Assembly: GCF_022227765.1 (NCBI RefSeq)
Contig: NZ_JAJMLZ010000001.1
Coordinates: forward strand, 434,001 to 498,000
Length of the DNA stretch: 64,000 nucleotides
Source: Ectothiorhodospira shaposhnikovii
Lineage (GTDB): Bacteria > Pseudomonadota > Gammaproteobacteria > Ectothiorhodospirales > Ectothiorhodospiraceae
Reading direction: 5' to 3'
The translations under genes and the position numbers were made by a program. The notes under the pieces are model-generated. The model saw only the letters and a list, made by a program, of their open reading frames with translations, searched no databases and was not told the origin of the DNA. This document shows, piece after piece, positions 38,472 to 46,849 of this stretch. Each line of letters begins with the position of its first letter. Position 1 is the first letter of the stretch.

Positions 38472-39623
38472 ATGAGGATCCATGCCGGCAGTCTATGGGG
38501 GGTGGTGTCTTTGTGCCTTACCCTGGTCGCGGCGCCTGCCCTGGCCGATGAAGTGGTGGCGCCCAATATCAGCTCCGAATATCAATCCATGCGCCTGGTC
38601 AAGGTGGTGGATGGGCTCACCCATCCCTGGGCGGTGGCCTTCCTGCCCGATGGGCGCAAGCTGATCTCCGAGCGCCCCAATGGACTGGTCCTGGTGGACC
38701 GAAACGGTCGCAAGACACCCGTGCAAGGGTTTCCTGCCTTCCATGCCGTCAACCAGGGCGGGGTACTGGATGTGGTGCTCCATCCCCGCCATGAGGACAA
38801 CGGCTGGATCTACGTGACCTATTCCAAGGGCGATGCCCGCGGCACGGTGCCGGCCCTGATCCGTGCCCGGCTGGACGGCGACCGGCTCACGGCGGTGGAA
38901 AACATCTTCGAGTCCAACACCCGCACCCAGCCCGGCCGCCATTACGGCTCCCGGTTGCTGTTTCTGCCCGACGGCACCCTGCTGATGACCATCGGTGATC
39001 GCGGCGCCCATCCTCCCAGGGCCCAGGACACAATGGATCACTCCGGCAGCATCGTGCGCCTGAATGATGACGGCACGGTGCCCGAGGACAATCCCTTCGT
39101 CGGGCGGGAAGGGTATGCCCCGGAGATCTACACCTACGGCAACCGCAACATCCAGGGCCTGGCCCTGCATCCCGCCACGGGCGAGGTCTGGGTCACCGAA
39201 CACGGCCCCCGGGGCGGGGATGAGCTGAATCTGATCGAAGCGGGCAACAACTACGGCTGGCCCGTGGTGACCCTGGGGCGGGATTACCGGACCGAAGCGC
39301 GCTTTCCCGATGCCCAGACCCGCCATCGGGAGGACATGGTGGACCCGGTATTCGAGTTCCTGCCCACCCTGGCACCCTCCGGGCTGGCGGTGGTGGACAG
39401 TGACCATTTCCCGCGCTGGCAGGGCAATCTGCTGGCGGGCGGCCTGCGGGCGCAGCGCATCCTGCGCCTGGTGCTGGAGGATCGGACGGTGGTCCACGCC
39501 GAAGAACTGCTGCGGGACCGGGTGGGGCGGATCCGGGATGTCCGCCAGGGGCCGGACGGGTATCTCTACGTCCTCACGGATGCCTCCAATGGTGCCCTGT
39601 ATCGCATCGAACCGGCCCGCTAA
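38472..39623 (+). CDS. PQQ-dependent aldose sugar dehydrogenase (YliI-like)
   Basis: A 383-residue periplasmic beta-propeller enzyme with a signal peptide (LCLTLVAAPALADE). Family motifs are LVKVVDGLTHPWAVAFLPDG, NQGGVLDVVLHPRHEDNGWI, GRHYGSRLLFLPDGTLLMTI, SGSIVRLNDDGTVPEDNPF, YGNRNIQGLALHPATGEVW and EHGPRGGDELNLIEAGNNYG. It oxidises aldoses at C1 with PQQ as cofactor. PQQ synthesis genes are not in the window, so the cofactor source is unknown. AGGAGGG precedes the ATG. Confidence 0.93.
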   Translation: MRIHAGSLWGVVSLCLTLVAAPALADEVVAPNISSEYQSMRLVKVVDGLTHPWAVAFLPDGRKLISERPNGLVLVDRNGRKTPVQGFPAFHAVNQGGVLDVVLHPRHEDNGWIYVTYSKGDARGTVPALIRARLDGDRLTAVENIFESNTRTQPGRHYGSRLLFLPDGTLLMTIGDRGAHPPRAQDTMDHSGSIVRLNDDGTVPEDNPFVGREGYAPEIYTYGNRNIQGLALHPATGEVWVTEHGPRGGDELNLIEAGNNYGWPVVTLGRDYRTEARFPDAQTRHREDMVDPVFEFLPTLAPSGLAVVDSDHFPRWQGNLLAGGLRAQRILRLVLEDRTVVHAEELLRDRVGRIRDVRQGPDGYLYVLTDASNGALYRIEPAR

Positions 39624-39646
39624 GCCTGGGTGCCGGCGGGCGACGG

Positions 39647-42523
39647 TTAGCCCGTACCCGGGTTACCTGCCCGGCGGGTGGGAGGTGTCCAGTTCCGGAT
39701 GGCTTCCTGAATCATCCCCACCGGCCCCGGTCGCCCGAAATAATACCCTTGGTGAGTATGGCAGCCGTTTCGGCTCAGCCACTCCCAGTGTTCCCGGGTT
39801 TCCACCCCCTCGGCGATCACCCTCAGGCCGAGCGTGCCGGCCAGGGCCACGATGGTTCGGGCAATGGCCGCGTCGTTGGGATCGTTGAGCACATCACGGA
39901 CGAACGACTGGTCGATCTTCACGTCGTCCAGGGGCAGCCGCTTGAGGTAGCTCAGGGAAGAATATCCCGTGCCGAAGTCATCCAGGGAAAACGTGATGCC
40001 CCGCGCCCGTAACTGCCGCATCTTGTCGATCACATCCTCCACGTCCTCCAGTAACAGGCTCTCGGTGATCTCCAGTTTGAGACGGTGAGGGTCGGCGCCG
40101 GTGGTGTTCAGGATCTTCAGCACGCCGGGCACGAAGTCCGGGTGCCGAAACTGACGGGCGCTCACATTGACAGCCATCTTCAGGTGCCTCAGGGAGGCGT
40201 CCCCGGCCCATTGGGCCAGTTGGGTACAGGCAGTCTCCAGTACCCATTGCCCCAGGGGCAGGATCAAGCCCGTGTCTTCGGCCAGGGCAACGAACTCACC
40301 GGGAGGTACCAAGCCCCGCTCCGGATGCTGCCAGCGCAACAGGGCCTCGGCGCCCATCAATTGGCTGTCGTCGTTTACCACTGCCTGGTAATGCAGCAAA
40401 AACTGTTTTTCCACGAGCGCTCGGCGCAGATCTCCCTCCAGGGCGGCCCGGGCCATTACCGATGCCTGCATTGCCGGGTCGAACAGCCGATGGGTGTTGC
40501 GTCCCGCCGCCTTGGCCTGATACATGGCCAGGTCGGCACGCTTCATGAGTTCGTCCACGCTCAACGATTCACGATCAAACAGGGTGATGCCGACACTGGC
40601 GGTGCCGTGGTGCTCCTGGTCACCGAGGCGATAAGGATGGTTCAAGGCGGCCAGGATCTTGTCGGCGACAAATCCAGCCTGTTGAGTGGCCTCCTGAGCC
40701 TCGTGGCTGAGCCTGTGCAGCATGACCACGAATTCATCCCCACCCAAACGGGCCACGGTGTCGTTTTCGTGCACGCAGCCGATGATGCGTTTGGCCGCCT
40801 GCATGAGCAAACGGTCACCCTGATCATGACCCAGGGTGTCGTTGAGGATCTTGAAGTTGTCCAGATCGATGAACAGTAATGCCCCATGATGGTGCTCGCG
40901 GCGGCAGAGATCGACGGACGCCTCCAGGCGTTCGGTGAGCAGACGCCGGTTGGGCAACTGGGTCAACGGGTCGTAAAAGGCCAGGGTCCTGATCTCTTCC
41001 TCAGCCTGCTTGCGGGCGGTGATGTCCCGGGCGATGCCCTGGAAGCCGGCGATCTTCCCCCCCTCGTCCCGTGAGGGTAGGGCACTGGAGCTATGCCAGC
41101 GCCAACTGCCGTCCGAATGCAGCACCCGGTATTCGATGTCCTGTATATGGTGGCCGTGGTGCATGACGTCGGCAAATGCCCGGAGGCAGAGATGGAGATC
41201 CTCCGGGTGGACGAATTCGGAGAAATGGTGACCCAGGACACTGTCAGGATCGTGGCCCAGGAGGGTCTTCCAGCTGGGGGAAACGAACCGGATATGCCCG
41301 TCGGGCGAAAACAGATAAATGATGTCGTAACTGTTATCCACCAAAAAGCGGTATTTCTCCTCGGAACGCCGCAGATCTGCTTCCGCCTCCTGACGCTCCT
41401 GGATCTCCCGGCTCAGGAACCGGTTGGCCGCTTCCAGGGAACGATGGCTGCGCTGTAGCGCCAGATCGGACCGCAGGGTATGCAGATAGCCGCGCAGTAC
41501 CAGCAAACCCAGACCGACAATGACCCACCAGGCGAGGCTCAGGGTCCACACCTTTCGCCACCAGGCGGCCATCACGACATCTTGCGCTTCGCCGGCCACC
41601 ACCAGGAAAGGCAGGTCCCTGACCATCTGGGCCGTGTAGGCGCGGCGCATCCCGTCCACCGGCGAGACAATGACGAAATGCAATGTGTCCTTCTCACCAA
41701 GAATCAGGGGCATCAGTCGGCCGACCTCCACCGGCTGGCCGATCTGGGCCTCCAGGCTCGCAAGGGCATCCCGGGGACGCCGCGCCAGTAACCGTTCCCC
41801 GTGATCCACGATGGTCAGGCTGCTGCCGGGGGTGGGTTCGGCGCGTTCCAGCCAGTGGTCGAAGAAACCCAGATCCAGGCCCACCTCCAGCAACCCGGCA
41901 AATCGGCCCTCGGCGTCACGAAGGGACTGGGCATGGACGACGAGAAACCGTTCGCTCTCACGGGACCAGAAGGCCCGGGAGACCAGGCGTTCCAGGTCGG
42001 GGTCGGCGCGCAGGGCCAGAAAATGGCTCTGATCGCTGATGTCGTGATCGATCTTCAGATCGCTGCCGGAAGCATGGGTCATCACCCCTTCGCGATCGAA
42101 CAGGGCGATGGCCTGGGCATGGGGCAGGAGGCGAAGGTGCCGTTCGAGCCACTGGTTGATGCGGGCATGGGCTTCCGGATCACCCTCGGGTGGTGGGAGG
42201 TTCTCGGGTCGGATCTCGCCGGCCATGCTGCTGAGCAGGGCACCACTGGTCTCAAAGGCGGCATACAGCCATTCGCTCACCAGCACGCTGGTGGAATGGG
42301 TACGCTGGCGGGCAGCTTCCGTGTCCTGTGCTCTGGAGGTGGTCAGGTCCCAGGCGATGATCAGGGCCAGTACCAGGCAAAAACCCAGATAGAGCATCCA
42401 GGCCTTGATAACGATGTGCCGGTGGCGGCCATCGCCAAGCGGCGGGTATTGGGTCACCGGGAGTGTCCTGGTGCGGGTATCACGGATTTTTAGGCTCCCG
42501 AGATGGGTACGGGTGACGGCCAT
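39647..42523 (-). CDS. Cache-PAS-GGDEF-EAL cyclic-di-GMP protein
   Basis: A 958-residue membrane protein. Two helices (about 42-62 WMLYLGFCLVLALIIAW and about 330-350 LAWWVIVGLGLLVL) flank a periplasmic sensing domain of the double-Cache type (DREGVMTHASGSDLKIDHDI). A PAS domain follows (about 400-510), then GGDEF with an intact GGDEF motif (VARLGGDEFVVML) and EAL with the catalytic GAEALLRWQHPERG and SLDDFGTGYSSLSYL. Both synthesis and hydrolysis sites look intact, so the net activity cannot be predicted. It faces the sugar dehydrogenase gene tail to tail. Confidence 0.92.
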   Translation of the reverse strand: MAVTRTHLGSLKIRDTRTRTLPVTQYPPLGDGRHRHIVIKAWMLYLGFCLVLALIIAWDLTTSRAQDTEAARQRTHSTSVLVSEWLYAAFETSGALLSSMAGEIRPENLPPPEGDPEAHARINQWLERHLRLLPHAQAIALFDREGVMTHASGSDLKIDHDISDQSHFLALRADPDLERLVSRAFWSRESERFLVVHAQSLRDAEGRFAGLLEVGLDLGFFDHWLERAEPTPGSSLTIVDHGERLLARRPRDALASLEAQIGQPVEVGRLMPLILGEKDTLHFVIVSPVDGMRRAYTAQMVRDLPFLVVAGEAQDVVMAAWWRKVWTLSLAWWVIVGLGLLVLRGYLHTLRSDLALQRSHRSLEAANRFLSREIQERQEAEADLRRSEEKYRFLVDNSYDIIYLFSPDGHIRFVSPSWKTLLGHDPDSVLGHHFSEFVHPEDLHLCLRAFADVMHHGHHIQDIEYRVLHSDGSWRWHSSSALPSRDEGGKIAGFQGIARDITARKQAEEEIRTLAFYDPLTQLPNRRLLTERLEASVDLCRREHHHGALLFIDLDNFKILNDTLGHDQGDRLLMQAAKRIIGCVHENDTVARLGGDEFVVMLHRLSHEAQEATQQAGFVADKILAALNHPYRLGDQEHHGTASVGITLFDRESLSVDELMKRADLAMYQAKAAGRNTHRLFDPAMQASVMARAALEGDLRRALVEKQFLLHYQAVVNDDSQLMGAEALLRWQHPERGLVPPGEFVALAEDTGLILPLGQWVLETACTQLAQWAGDASLRHLKMAVNVSARQFRHPDFVPGVLKILNTTGADPHRLKLEITESLLLEDVEDVIDKMRQLRARGITFSLDDFGTGYSSLSYLKRLPLDDVKIDQSFVRDVLNDPNDAAIARTIVALAGTLGLRVIAEGVETREHWEWLSRNGCHTHQGYYFGRPGPVGMIQEAIRNWTPPTRRAGNPGTG

Positions 42524-42679
42524 CCTGGTGTGTTCGTGGCCGACCCCGAGGGGGGGGAGGTTTGGTCTTTACTTATATCATTTTCTCCGCCTGCAAATTC
42601 AGGATCAGGACGGAACCACGCCATTCTCCCGACCGATGGTGGTTGCCGCCTTTGCCTTGAGGCAAAAGGGACATCCTGG

Positions 42680-42699
42680 ACTCCCGCCTTCGCGGGAGT
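42680..42699. repeat. REP-like palindrome
   Basis: ACTCCCGCCTTCGCGGGAGT, same family as 16173 and 45806, here 105 bp upstream of the NifA site. Confidence 0.85.
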
Positions 42700-42803
42700 G
42701 ACGGCGGGTTGATGACGTGGGAGTGGTGGCGGGTTGATGACGGCAAGGCGCCTTCGGGGGATGGCGGTCAGGGTGTCTTTCTTGAGGCAGGAGCAAGGCG
42801 CTT

Positions 42804-42819
42804 TGTAGTAAATCCCACA
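42804..42819 (+). promoter_or_regulatory. NifA upstream activator sequence
   Basis: Exact TGT-N10-ACA match, the known NifA binding motif, centred about 84 bp upstream of the -24 GG of the sigma-54 promoter, which is a usual distance. It indicates that nifV and the genes after it are activated by NifA. Confidence 0.75.
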
Positions 42820-42877
42820 ATCCCCCCGTCAAGTCACATAACCACCATCATCCCGTCATTAAATAATCATTTAAAAT

Positions 42878-42890
42878 CATTAGTTTGATT
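42878..42890 (-). promoter_or_regulatory. possible IHF site
   Basis: On the minus strand, AATCAA-N4-ATG matches the IHF consensus WATCAA-N4-TTR at all but one position, in an AT-rich stretch between the NifA site and the promoter, where IHF bends the DNA in other nif promoters. Confidence 0.35.
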
Positions 42891-42893
42891 GCC

Positions 42894-42910
42894 TGGCACG
42901 ATAATCGCTA
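42894..42910 (+). promoter_or_regulatory. sigma-54 promoter of nifVWZM
   Basis: TGGCACG...GC: the invariant GG (42895-42896) and GC (42907-42908) are separated by exactly 10 bp as required for RpoN promoters. It lies 40 bp upstream of the nifV ATG. Confidence 0.85.
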
Positions 42911-42949
42911 ACTCCTCGGCATGGCCCCATTCGCCCGACGAGGACATCC

Positions 42950-44095
42950 ATGACCCAACCGCTCGGCATCGTCATCGACGACACCACCTTGAGAGACGGC
43001 GAACAATCCGCCGGCGTGGCCTTCAATGACGCCGAGCGGGTAGCCATCGCCAGGGGGTTGGATGACCTGGGTGTTCCCGAGTTGGAAATCGGCATTCCTT
43101 CCATGGGTCCCGAGGAACGGGAATCCATCGCTCTGCTGGCCCGGCTGGGACTCAAGGCCCGTTTGCTGGTGTGGAGCCGCATGCGCGCCGATGACCTGGC
43201 CGACTGCGCGGGTCTGGGGGTTCACATGGTGGACCTGTCCATCCCCGTTTCGGATCAGCAGATCCGGCGCAAACTGGGCCGGGATCGGGAGTGGGTGCTG
43301 GAAAGCATCCGCCGTCACGTGGCCCAGGCCCTGGAACTGGGACTGGAGGTGGGCGTGGGCGGGGAGGATGCCTCCCGGGCCGATCCCGATTTTCTCTGCC
43401 GGGTGATCGAGATCGCCCAGGCTGCCGGGGCACGCCGTTTCCGCTTCGCCGACACCGTGGGCATCATGGAACCCTTCGGTGTGCTGGCACGCATCCGGCA
43501 GCTGCGCGCTGTCTCCGACCTGGAGATCGAGATGCATGCCCATGACGACCTGGGCCTGGCCACCGCCAACACCCTGGCCGCCGCCCTTGGGGGAGCCACC
43601 CATGTGAACACCACCGTCAACGGCATCGGGGAACGGGCCGGCAACGCCGCCCTGGAAGAGGTGGTGATGGGGTTGCGTCGGCTTCACGGCATCGAAACCG
43701 GAGTGGAGCTGCGCCGTTTCCCGGCCCTGTCCCATCTGGTGGAGACCGCTTCCGGCCGTCCCATCCACTGGCAGAAGAGCCTGGTGGGAGAGGGGGTCTT
43801 CACCCACGAAGCGGGCATCCATGTGGACGGTCTGCTCAAGGATCCGGCCAATTACCAGGGCGTGGATCCGGCGGAACTGGGCCGGGAGCACCGTCTGGTG
43901 CTGGGCAAGCATTCCGGCGCCCATGCCGTGATGGCGGCCTATGCGCGCATGGGAGTGACCCTGGACAAGGCCCAGGCGGCCCTGTTGCTGAGTCGTTTGC
44001 GTCGATCCGTTTCCCAGTCCAAGCGGCCGCCGACGGAGCATGAACTGGCCACCTGGTATGCGGAACTCGCCTGCCTGAACGGGGCGGTGGCGTGA
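42950..44095 (+). CDS. nifV: homocitrate synthase NifV
   Basis: A 381-residue DRE-TIM aldolase-family enzyme that condenses acetyl-CoA and 2-oxoglutarate to homocitrate, the organic ligand of the FeMo cofactor. Motifs: IVIDDTTLRDGEQSAGVAF (substrate and metal binding), GVGGEDASRADPDFL, FADTVGIMEPFG, EMHAHDDLGLATANTLAA (metal-binding HxH region), NTTVNGIGERAGNAALEEVV and GIHVDGLLKDPANYQG. The ATG follows GAGGA. It is the first gene of the nifVWZM operon under the NifA/sigma-54 promoter. Confidence 0.96.
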   Translation: MTQPLGIVIDDTTLRDGEQSAGVAFNDAERVAIARGLDDLGVPELEIGIPSMGPEERESIALLARLGLKARLLVWSRMRADDLADCAGLGVHMVDLSIPVSDQQIRRKLGRDREWVLESIRRHVAQALELGLEVGVGGEDASRADPDFLCRVIEIAQAAGARRFRFADTVGIMEPFGVLARIRQLRAVSDLEIEMHAHDDLGLATANTLAAALGGATHVNTTVNGIGERAGNAALEEVVMGLRRLHGIETGVELRRFPALSHLVETASGRPIHWQKSLVGEGVFTHEAGIHVDGLLKDPANYQGVDPAELGREHRLVLGKHSGAHAVMAAYARMGVTLDKAQAALLLSRLRRSVSQSKRPPTEHELATWYAELACLNGAVA

Positions 44096-44136
44096 GGCCG
44101 CGTGTTTCATTGATATCCACCATCGAGGTCTGAACC

Positions 44137-44469
44137 ATGACTGAAACCACCGAACTGGAAGAAGACCTGCGGGAAATGGGGTCTGCCGAAGAGTTTCTTG
44201 AGTATTTCAACATTCCTTACGATGAGGCCGTTGTCCGGGTGAATCGCCTGCATATCCTGCAGCGCTTCCATGACTACCTCTCCGGTACCCTGGACAACCT
44301 GCCCACGGACCTGTCGGCCCGACGGGATATCTACCGCAGCCTGCTGATGCAGTCCTACGTGGATTTTGTGGAATCCGATGCCCGCACCGAAAAGGTGTTC
44401 AAGGTTTTCAAGCGCCCGGCGCCGGGCGTCACCGTGGTGCCCCTGGAACAGGCCTTCATCCGGAGATAG
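44137..44469 (+). CDS. nifW: nitrogenase-stabilising protein NifW
   Basis: A 110-residue protein of the NifW family, which protects or matures the MoFe protein against oxygen. Conserved pattern: AEEFLEYFNIPYDEAVVRVN, LHILQRFHDYL and RSLLMQSYVDFVESDART, ending in VVPLEQAFI. Size agrees with the family (about 100-115). It lies between nifV and nifZ in the same operon. Confidence 0.94.
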   Translation: MTETTELEEDLREMGSAEEFLEYFNIPYDEAVVRVNRLHILQRFHDYLSGTLDNLPTDLSARRDIYRSLLMQSYVDFVESDARTEKVFKVFKRPAPGVTVVPLEQAFIRR

Positions 44470-44473
44470 CCCC

Positions 44474-44926
44474 ATGGAGCACTATCGAGAGTACGGCGAG
44501 CAGGTCAGGGTGGTCCGCCCCTTGCGCAACGACGGCACCTACCCCGGCATGGACCGGGGCGAGCTGCTGGTGCCCCGGGGCAGTATCGGGGTGGTCATCG
44601 GCAGGGGCACCTTCCTGCAGGATCAGGTGATCTACACCGTCAACTTTCTGGATGCGGGCCGTGTGGTGGGGTGCCGACAGGAAGAATTGATCGACGCCGA
44701 CGCCCCCTGGGTGCCCACCCGGTATGAATTCCGTGACAAGGTGACTCCGGCAATTCCGCTGGGGATCAACGGCGAGACGGTGGTGAGCCCCGGGACCGTG
44801 GGCGAGGTCTGCAAGGTCTTGAGGGATCTGCCGGACGGTGTGGCCTATCACGTGAACTTTGCCGGACGGGTCCTGCAGGTGCCGGAGCAGGCTCTGACCG
44901 ATCCGACCGAGGAGCAACCTTCATGA
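44474..44926 (+). CDS. nifZ: nitrogen fixation protein NifZ
   Basis: A 150-residue NifZ protein, needed for maturation of the P-clusters of the MoFe protein. It contains two tandem NifZ modules: GEQVRVVRPLRNDGTYPG with PRGSIGVVIGRGTFLQDQVI and YTVNFL, then a second YHVNFAGRVLQVPEQ copy after SPGTVGEVCKVLRDL. The start is the ATG four bases after the nifW stop; the frame is open upstream inside nifW. Its end overlaps nifM by four bases. Confidence 0.93.
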   Translation: MEHYREYGEQVRVVRPLRNDGTYPGMDRGELLVPRGSIGVVIGRGTFLQDQVIYTVNFLDAGRVVGCRQEELIDADAPWVPTRYEFRDKVTPAIPLGINGETVVSPGTVGEVCKVLRDLPDGVAYHVNFAGRVLQVPEQALTDPTEEQPS

Positions 44927-45768
44927 GTCTTACACTGGAACAGCGCCCCGAACTCCTTTACATCGAGCTGCGGGCTGCCCTGGACTACTTCGACAAGCCC
45001 CTGGGCAGCCTCTCCGATGACGAGCGAGGCATTGTTCGCCATCGCGCCCTTAGGGCCTATGACATCGGTGCGCGAGCCCTGGCCTCCAGCGAGGCCCGGG
45101 ATGTCCATGTGCCCGAGGGGCAGGTGACCCGGGCCTTGCGGGAGATCGAATCCCGTTACCCGGAGCCGCGGCAGTTTCAGGAAGAGCTGAGTCGCCATGG
45201 TCTTGATCGGGAGGGTCTTTTGCAGGCCCTTTACCGGGAATTACGCCTGGAGGCCCTGCTGGAGCGGGTGGCTGCCCGGGCCGAGCCGGTGACGGACGAG
45301 GAAGTGGCCCGGTACCATGCGTGTCACAAGGATCGCCTGCAGCGTCCGGAAACCCGTACGGTGAGGCAGATCCTGATCACCCTGAATCCGGATTTTCCTG
45401 AAAACACCCCGGAGGCTGCCCGGGCGCGGTTGGAGGCGATCCGGGAGACCCTGCTTGCTGATCCGGGGATGTTCGCCGATCTGGCCATGCGCCACTCCGA
45501 GTGTCCCAGCGCACTCCAGGGCGGGCTGCTGGGGCGGGTGCCCGAGGGGCATCTGTACCCGGAGTTGGACGCTGTACTGTTCCGGATGACGGCGGGTATG
45601 GTGAGCGAGCCGGTGCAGACAGAAGTGGGGCTGCATCTGCTCTACTGCGAAACCATCCATCCCGCCGGACCCGTGACCCTGGACGAGGCCGGTGGTCGCA
45701 TCCGTCAGATCCTGGAGCAACGGCGCCAGGCCAATTGCCGGCGGGCCTGGCTGGAGTCCCTGGGGTGA
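44923..45768 (+). CDS. nifM: NifM, peptidyl-prolyl isomerase for nitrogenase maturation
   Basis: A 281-residue protein: an N-terminal helical SurA-like region (about 1-130) and a parvulin-type PPIase domain (about 140-250) with VRQILITLNPDFP, FADLAMRHSECPSALQGGLL and GRVPEGHLYPELDAVLFRMT, then VQTEVGLHLLYCETIHPAGP. NifM helps NifH to reach its active form. It has no signal peptide, which separates it from SurA/PpiD. Last gene of the operon; REP-like repeats follow. Confidence 0.93.
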   Translation: MSLTLEQRPELLYIELRAALDYFDKPLGSLSDDERGIVRHRALRAYDIGARALASSEARDVHVPEGQVTRALREIESRYPEPRQFQEELSRHGLDREGLLQALYRELRLEALLERVAARAEPVTDEEVARYHACHKDRLQRPETRTVRQILITLNPDFPENTPEAARARLEAIRETLLADPGMFADLAMRHSECPSALQGGLLGRVPEGHLYPELDAVLFRMTAGMVSEPVQTEVGLHLLYCETIHPAGPVTLDEAGGRIRQILEQRRQANCRRAWLESLG

Positions 45769-45805
45769 TGTGCTCGTTTGCCGTCACCCCCGCTACCCAT
45801 CCGTC

Positions 45806-45825
45806 ACTCCCGCGAAAGCGGGAGT
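45806..45825. repeat. REP-like palindrome
   Basis: ACTCCCGCGAAAGCGGGAGT, 38 bp after the nifM stop, in opposite orientation to the tandem copies that follow. The pair may form a fold-back structure ending the nif transcript. Confidence 0.85.
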
Positions 45826-45841
45826 CCATGATTTTCAGCCT

Positions 45842-46024
45842 GCCACTGGATTCCCGCTTTCGCGGGAATGACGGATCATGGGCCATCACTGGCATATCCT
45901 TGGCCACTGGATTCCCGCTTTCGCGGGAATGACGGACCATGGGCCATCACTGGCATATCCTTGGCCACTGGATTCCCGCGTTCGCGGGAATGACGGGCCA
46001 TGGGCCATCATCGGCGCATCCTTG
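45842..46024. repeat. 61-bp tandem repeat built on the REP-like palindrome
   Basis: Three units with a 61-bp period: palindrome cores ATTCCCGC-GCGGGAAT at 45850-45869, 45911-45930 and 45972-45991. Each is followed by ATGACGG, then ATGGGCCATCA, then GGC-CATATCCTTGGCCACTG; units differ by only a few bases. The third unit runs to within a few bases of the convergent MBL-fold gene. Confidence 0.9.
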
Positions 46025-46027
46025 GCA

Positions 46028-46726
46028 TTACCGCAGCCTCACCGGCCCATAGGGCGTATCTCGTACTTGATCATGGTCATGCATCCGGTAGCGGGTGAAT
46101 GCCGCCACATCATCAAACTGCATGAACGGATTTCCCTCCGCCTGTTCCTTGAGCGTGGATTGCGGCTTCACGCCGTAGTCATGCCCCGGATGGATCACGG
46201 TCCCGCCCGGCAGTGTCTGCTGCAGGCGCGCCAGGGTATGGAACATGGCAGCGGGGTCCCCTCCCTTCAAGTCACAGCGACCGCAGCCGAAAACAAACAG
46301 TGTGTCACCGGTGATGAGGTCATCGCCCAAGTGGTAGCAGACTGACCCCGGCGTATGTCCGGGGGTATGCATCACCCGGATCGTGGTCTCCCCCAGCTGG
46401 ATCAGATCACCATCCTGGTGCAAATGTGCATCCACCGGGCAGTCCCCCCAGATGTCCGCTTCGGCCTTGAGCAGGTGCACCCGGGCGTCAGGGGCCTGTG
46501 CCCGCAGGCGATCAAGGCCATTGACGTGGTCCTGATGGGTATGGGTGAGCAGGATGTGGGTGATTCGCAGCCGCCGGGCGCGGGCCAGATCGGTCACTTC
46601 TTCCACTTCCCAGGCGGGATCCACCACGGCGGCGGTGCCGGAGGCGCTATCCTCAATGAGATAGATCCGGTTGCCCATGGGCCCCAGTTCCAGGGCATGG
46701 ATCTGGTAAGGCTTGTCTTTGGTCAT
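46028..46726 (-). CDS. MBL-fold metallo-hydrolase (glyoxalase II-like)
   Basis: A 232-residue metallo-beta-lactamase-fold enzyme. The zinc motif is ILLTHTHQDHVNGLDRL; further ligands are in VMHTPGHTPGSVCYHL, LITGDTLFVFGCGRCDLKGG and VIHPGHDYG. It resembles persulfide dioxygenase/glyoxalase II-type hydrolases; the substrate is not determined. The start is the ATG after GGGAG; the open extension begins with TTG and lacks homology. It is divergent from the membrane-protein gene downstream. Confidence 0.9.
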   Translation of the reverse strand: MTKDKPYQIHALELGPMGNRIYLIEDSASGTAAVVDPAWEVEEVTDLARARRLRITHILLTHTHQDHVNGLDRLRAQAPDARVHLLKAEADIWGDCPVDAHLHQDGDLIQLGETTIRVMHTPGHTPGSVCYHLGDDLITGDTLFVFGCGRCDLKGGDPAAMFHTLARLQQTLPGGTVIHPGHDYGVKPQSTLKEQAEGNPFMQFDDVAAFTRYRMHDHDQVRDTPYGPVRLR

Positions 46727-46849
46727 GATAAAGGCTCCCAAATTCCGAACATGGGTCGGCCGATTGGCCAGGCAGAGTCCATGTTACTAGAACAGGCAGG
46801 TATATTGACTGGGAAGAGCGTGAGGCTTACCGGGAGGAGGGCAGGCGGA

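Larger units (their letters stand above)
42524..42949. other. 426-bp intergenic region upstream of nifV
   Basis: Contains a REP-like palindrome (42680-42699), a short direct repeat (GGCGGGTTGATGACG twice, about 42704-42745), a NifA site, an AT-rich bend region (42858-42893) and a sigma-54 promoter. No gene is visible. Confidence 0.8.

Noticed and set aside
45842-46024. CRISPR array
   Set aside because: The 61-bp units are repeated along their whole length, so there are no variable spacers, and no cas genes are near.
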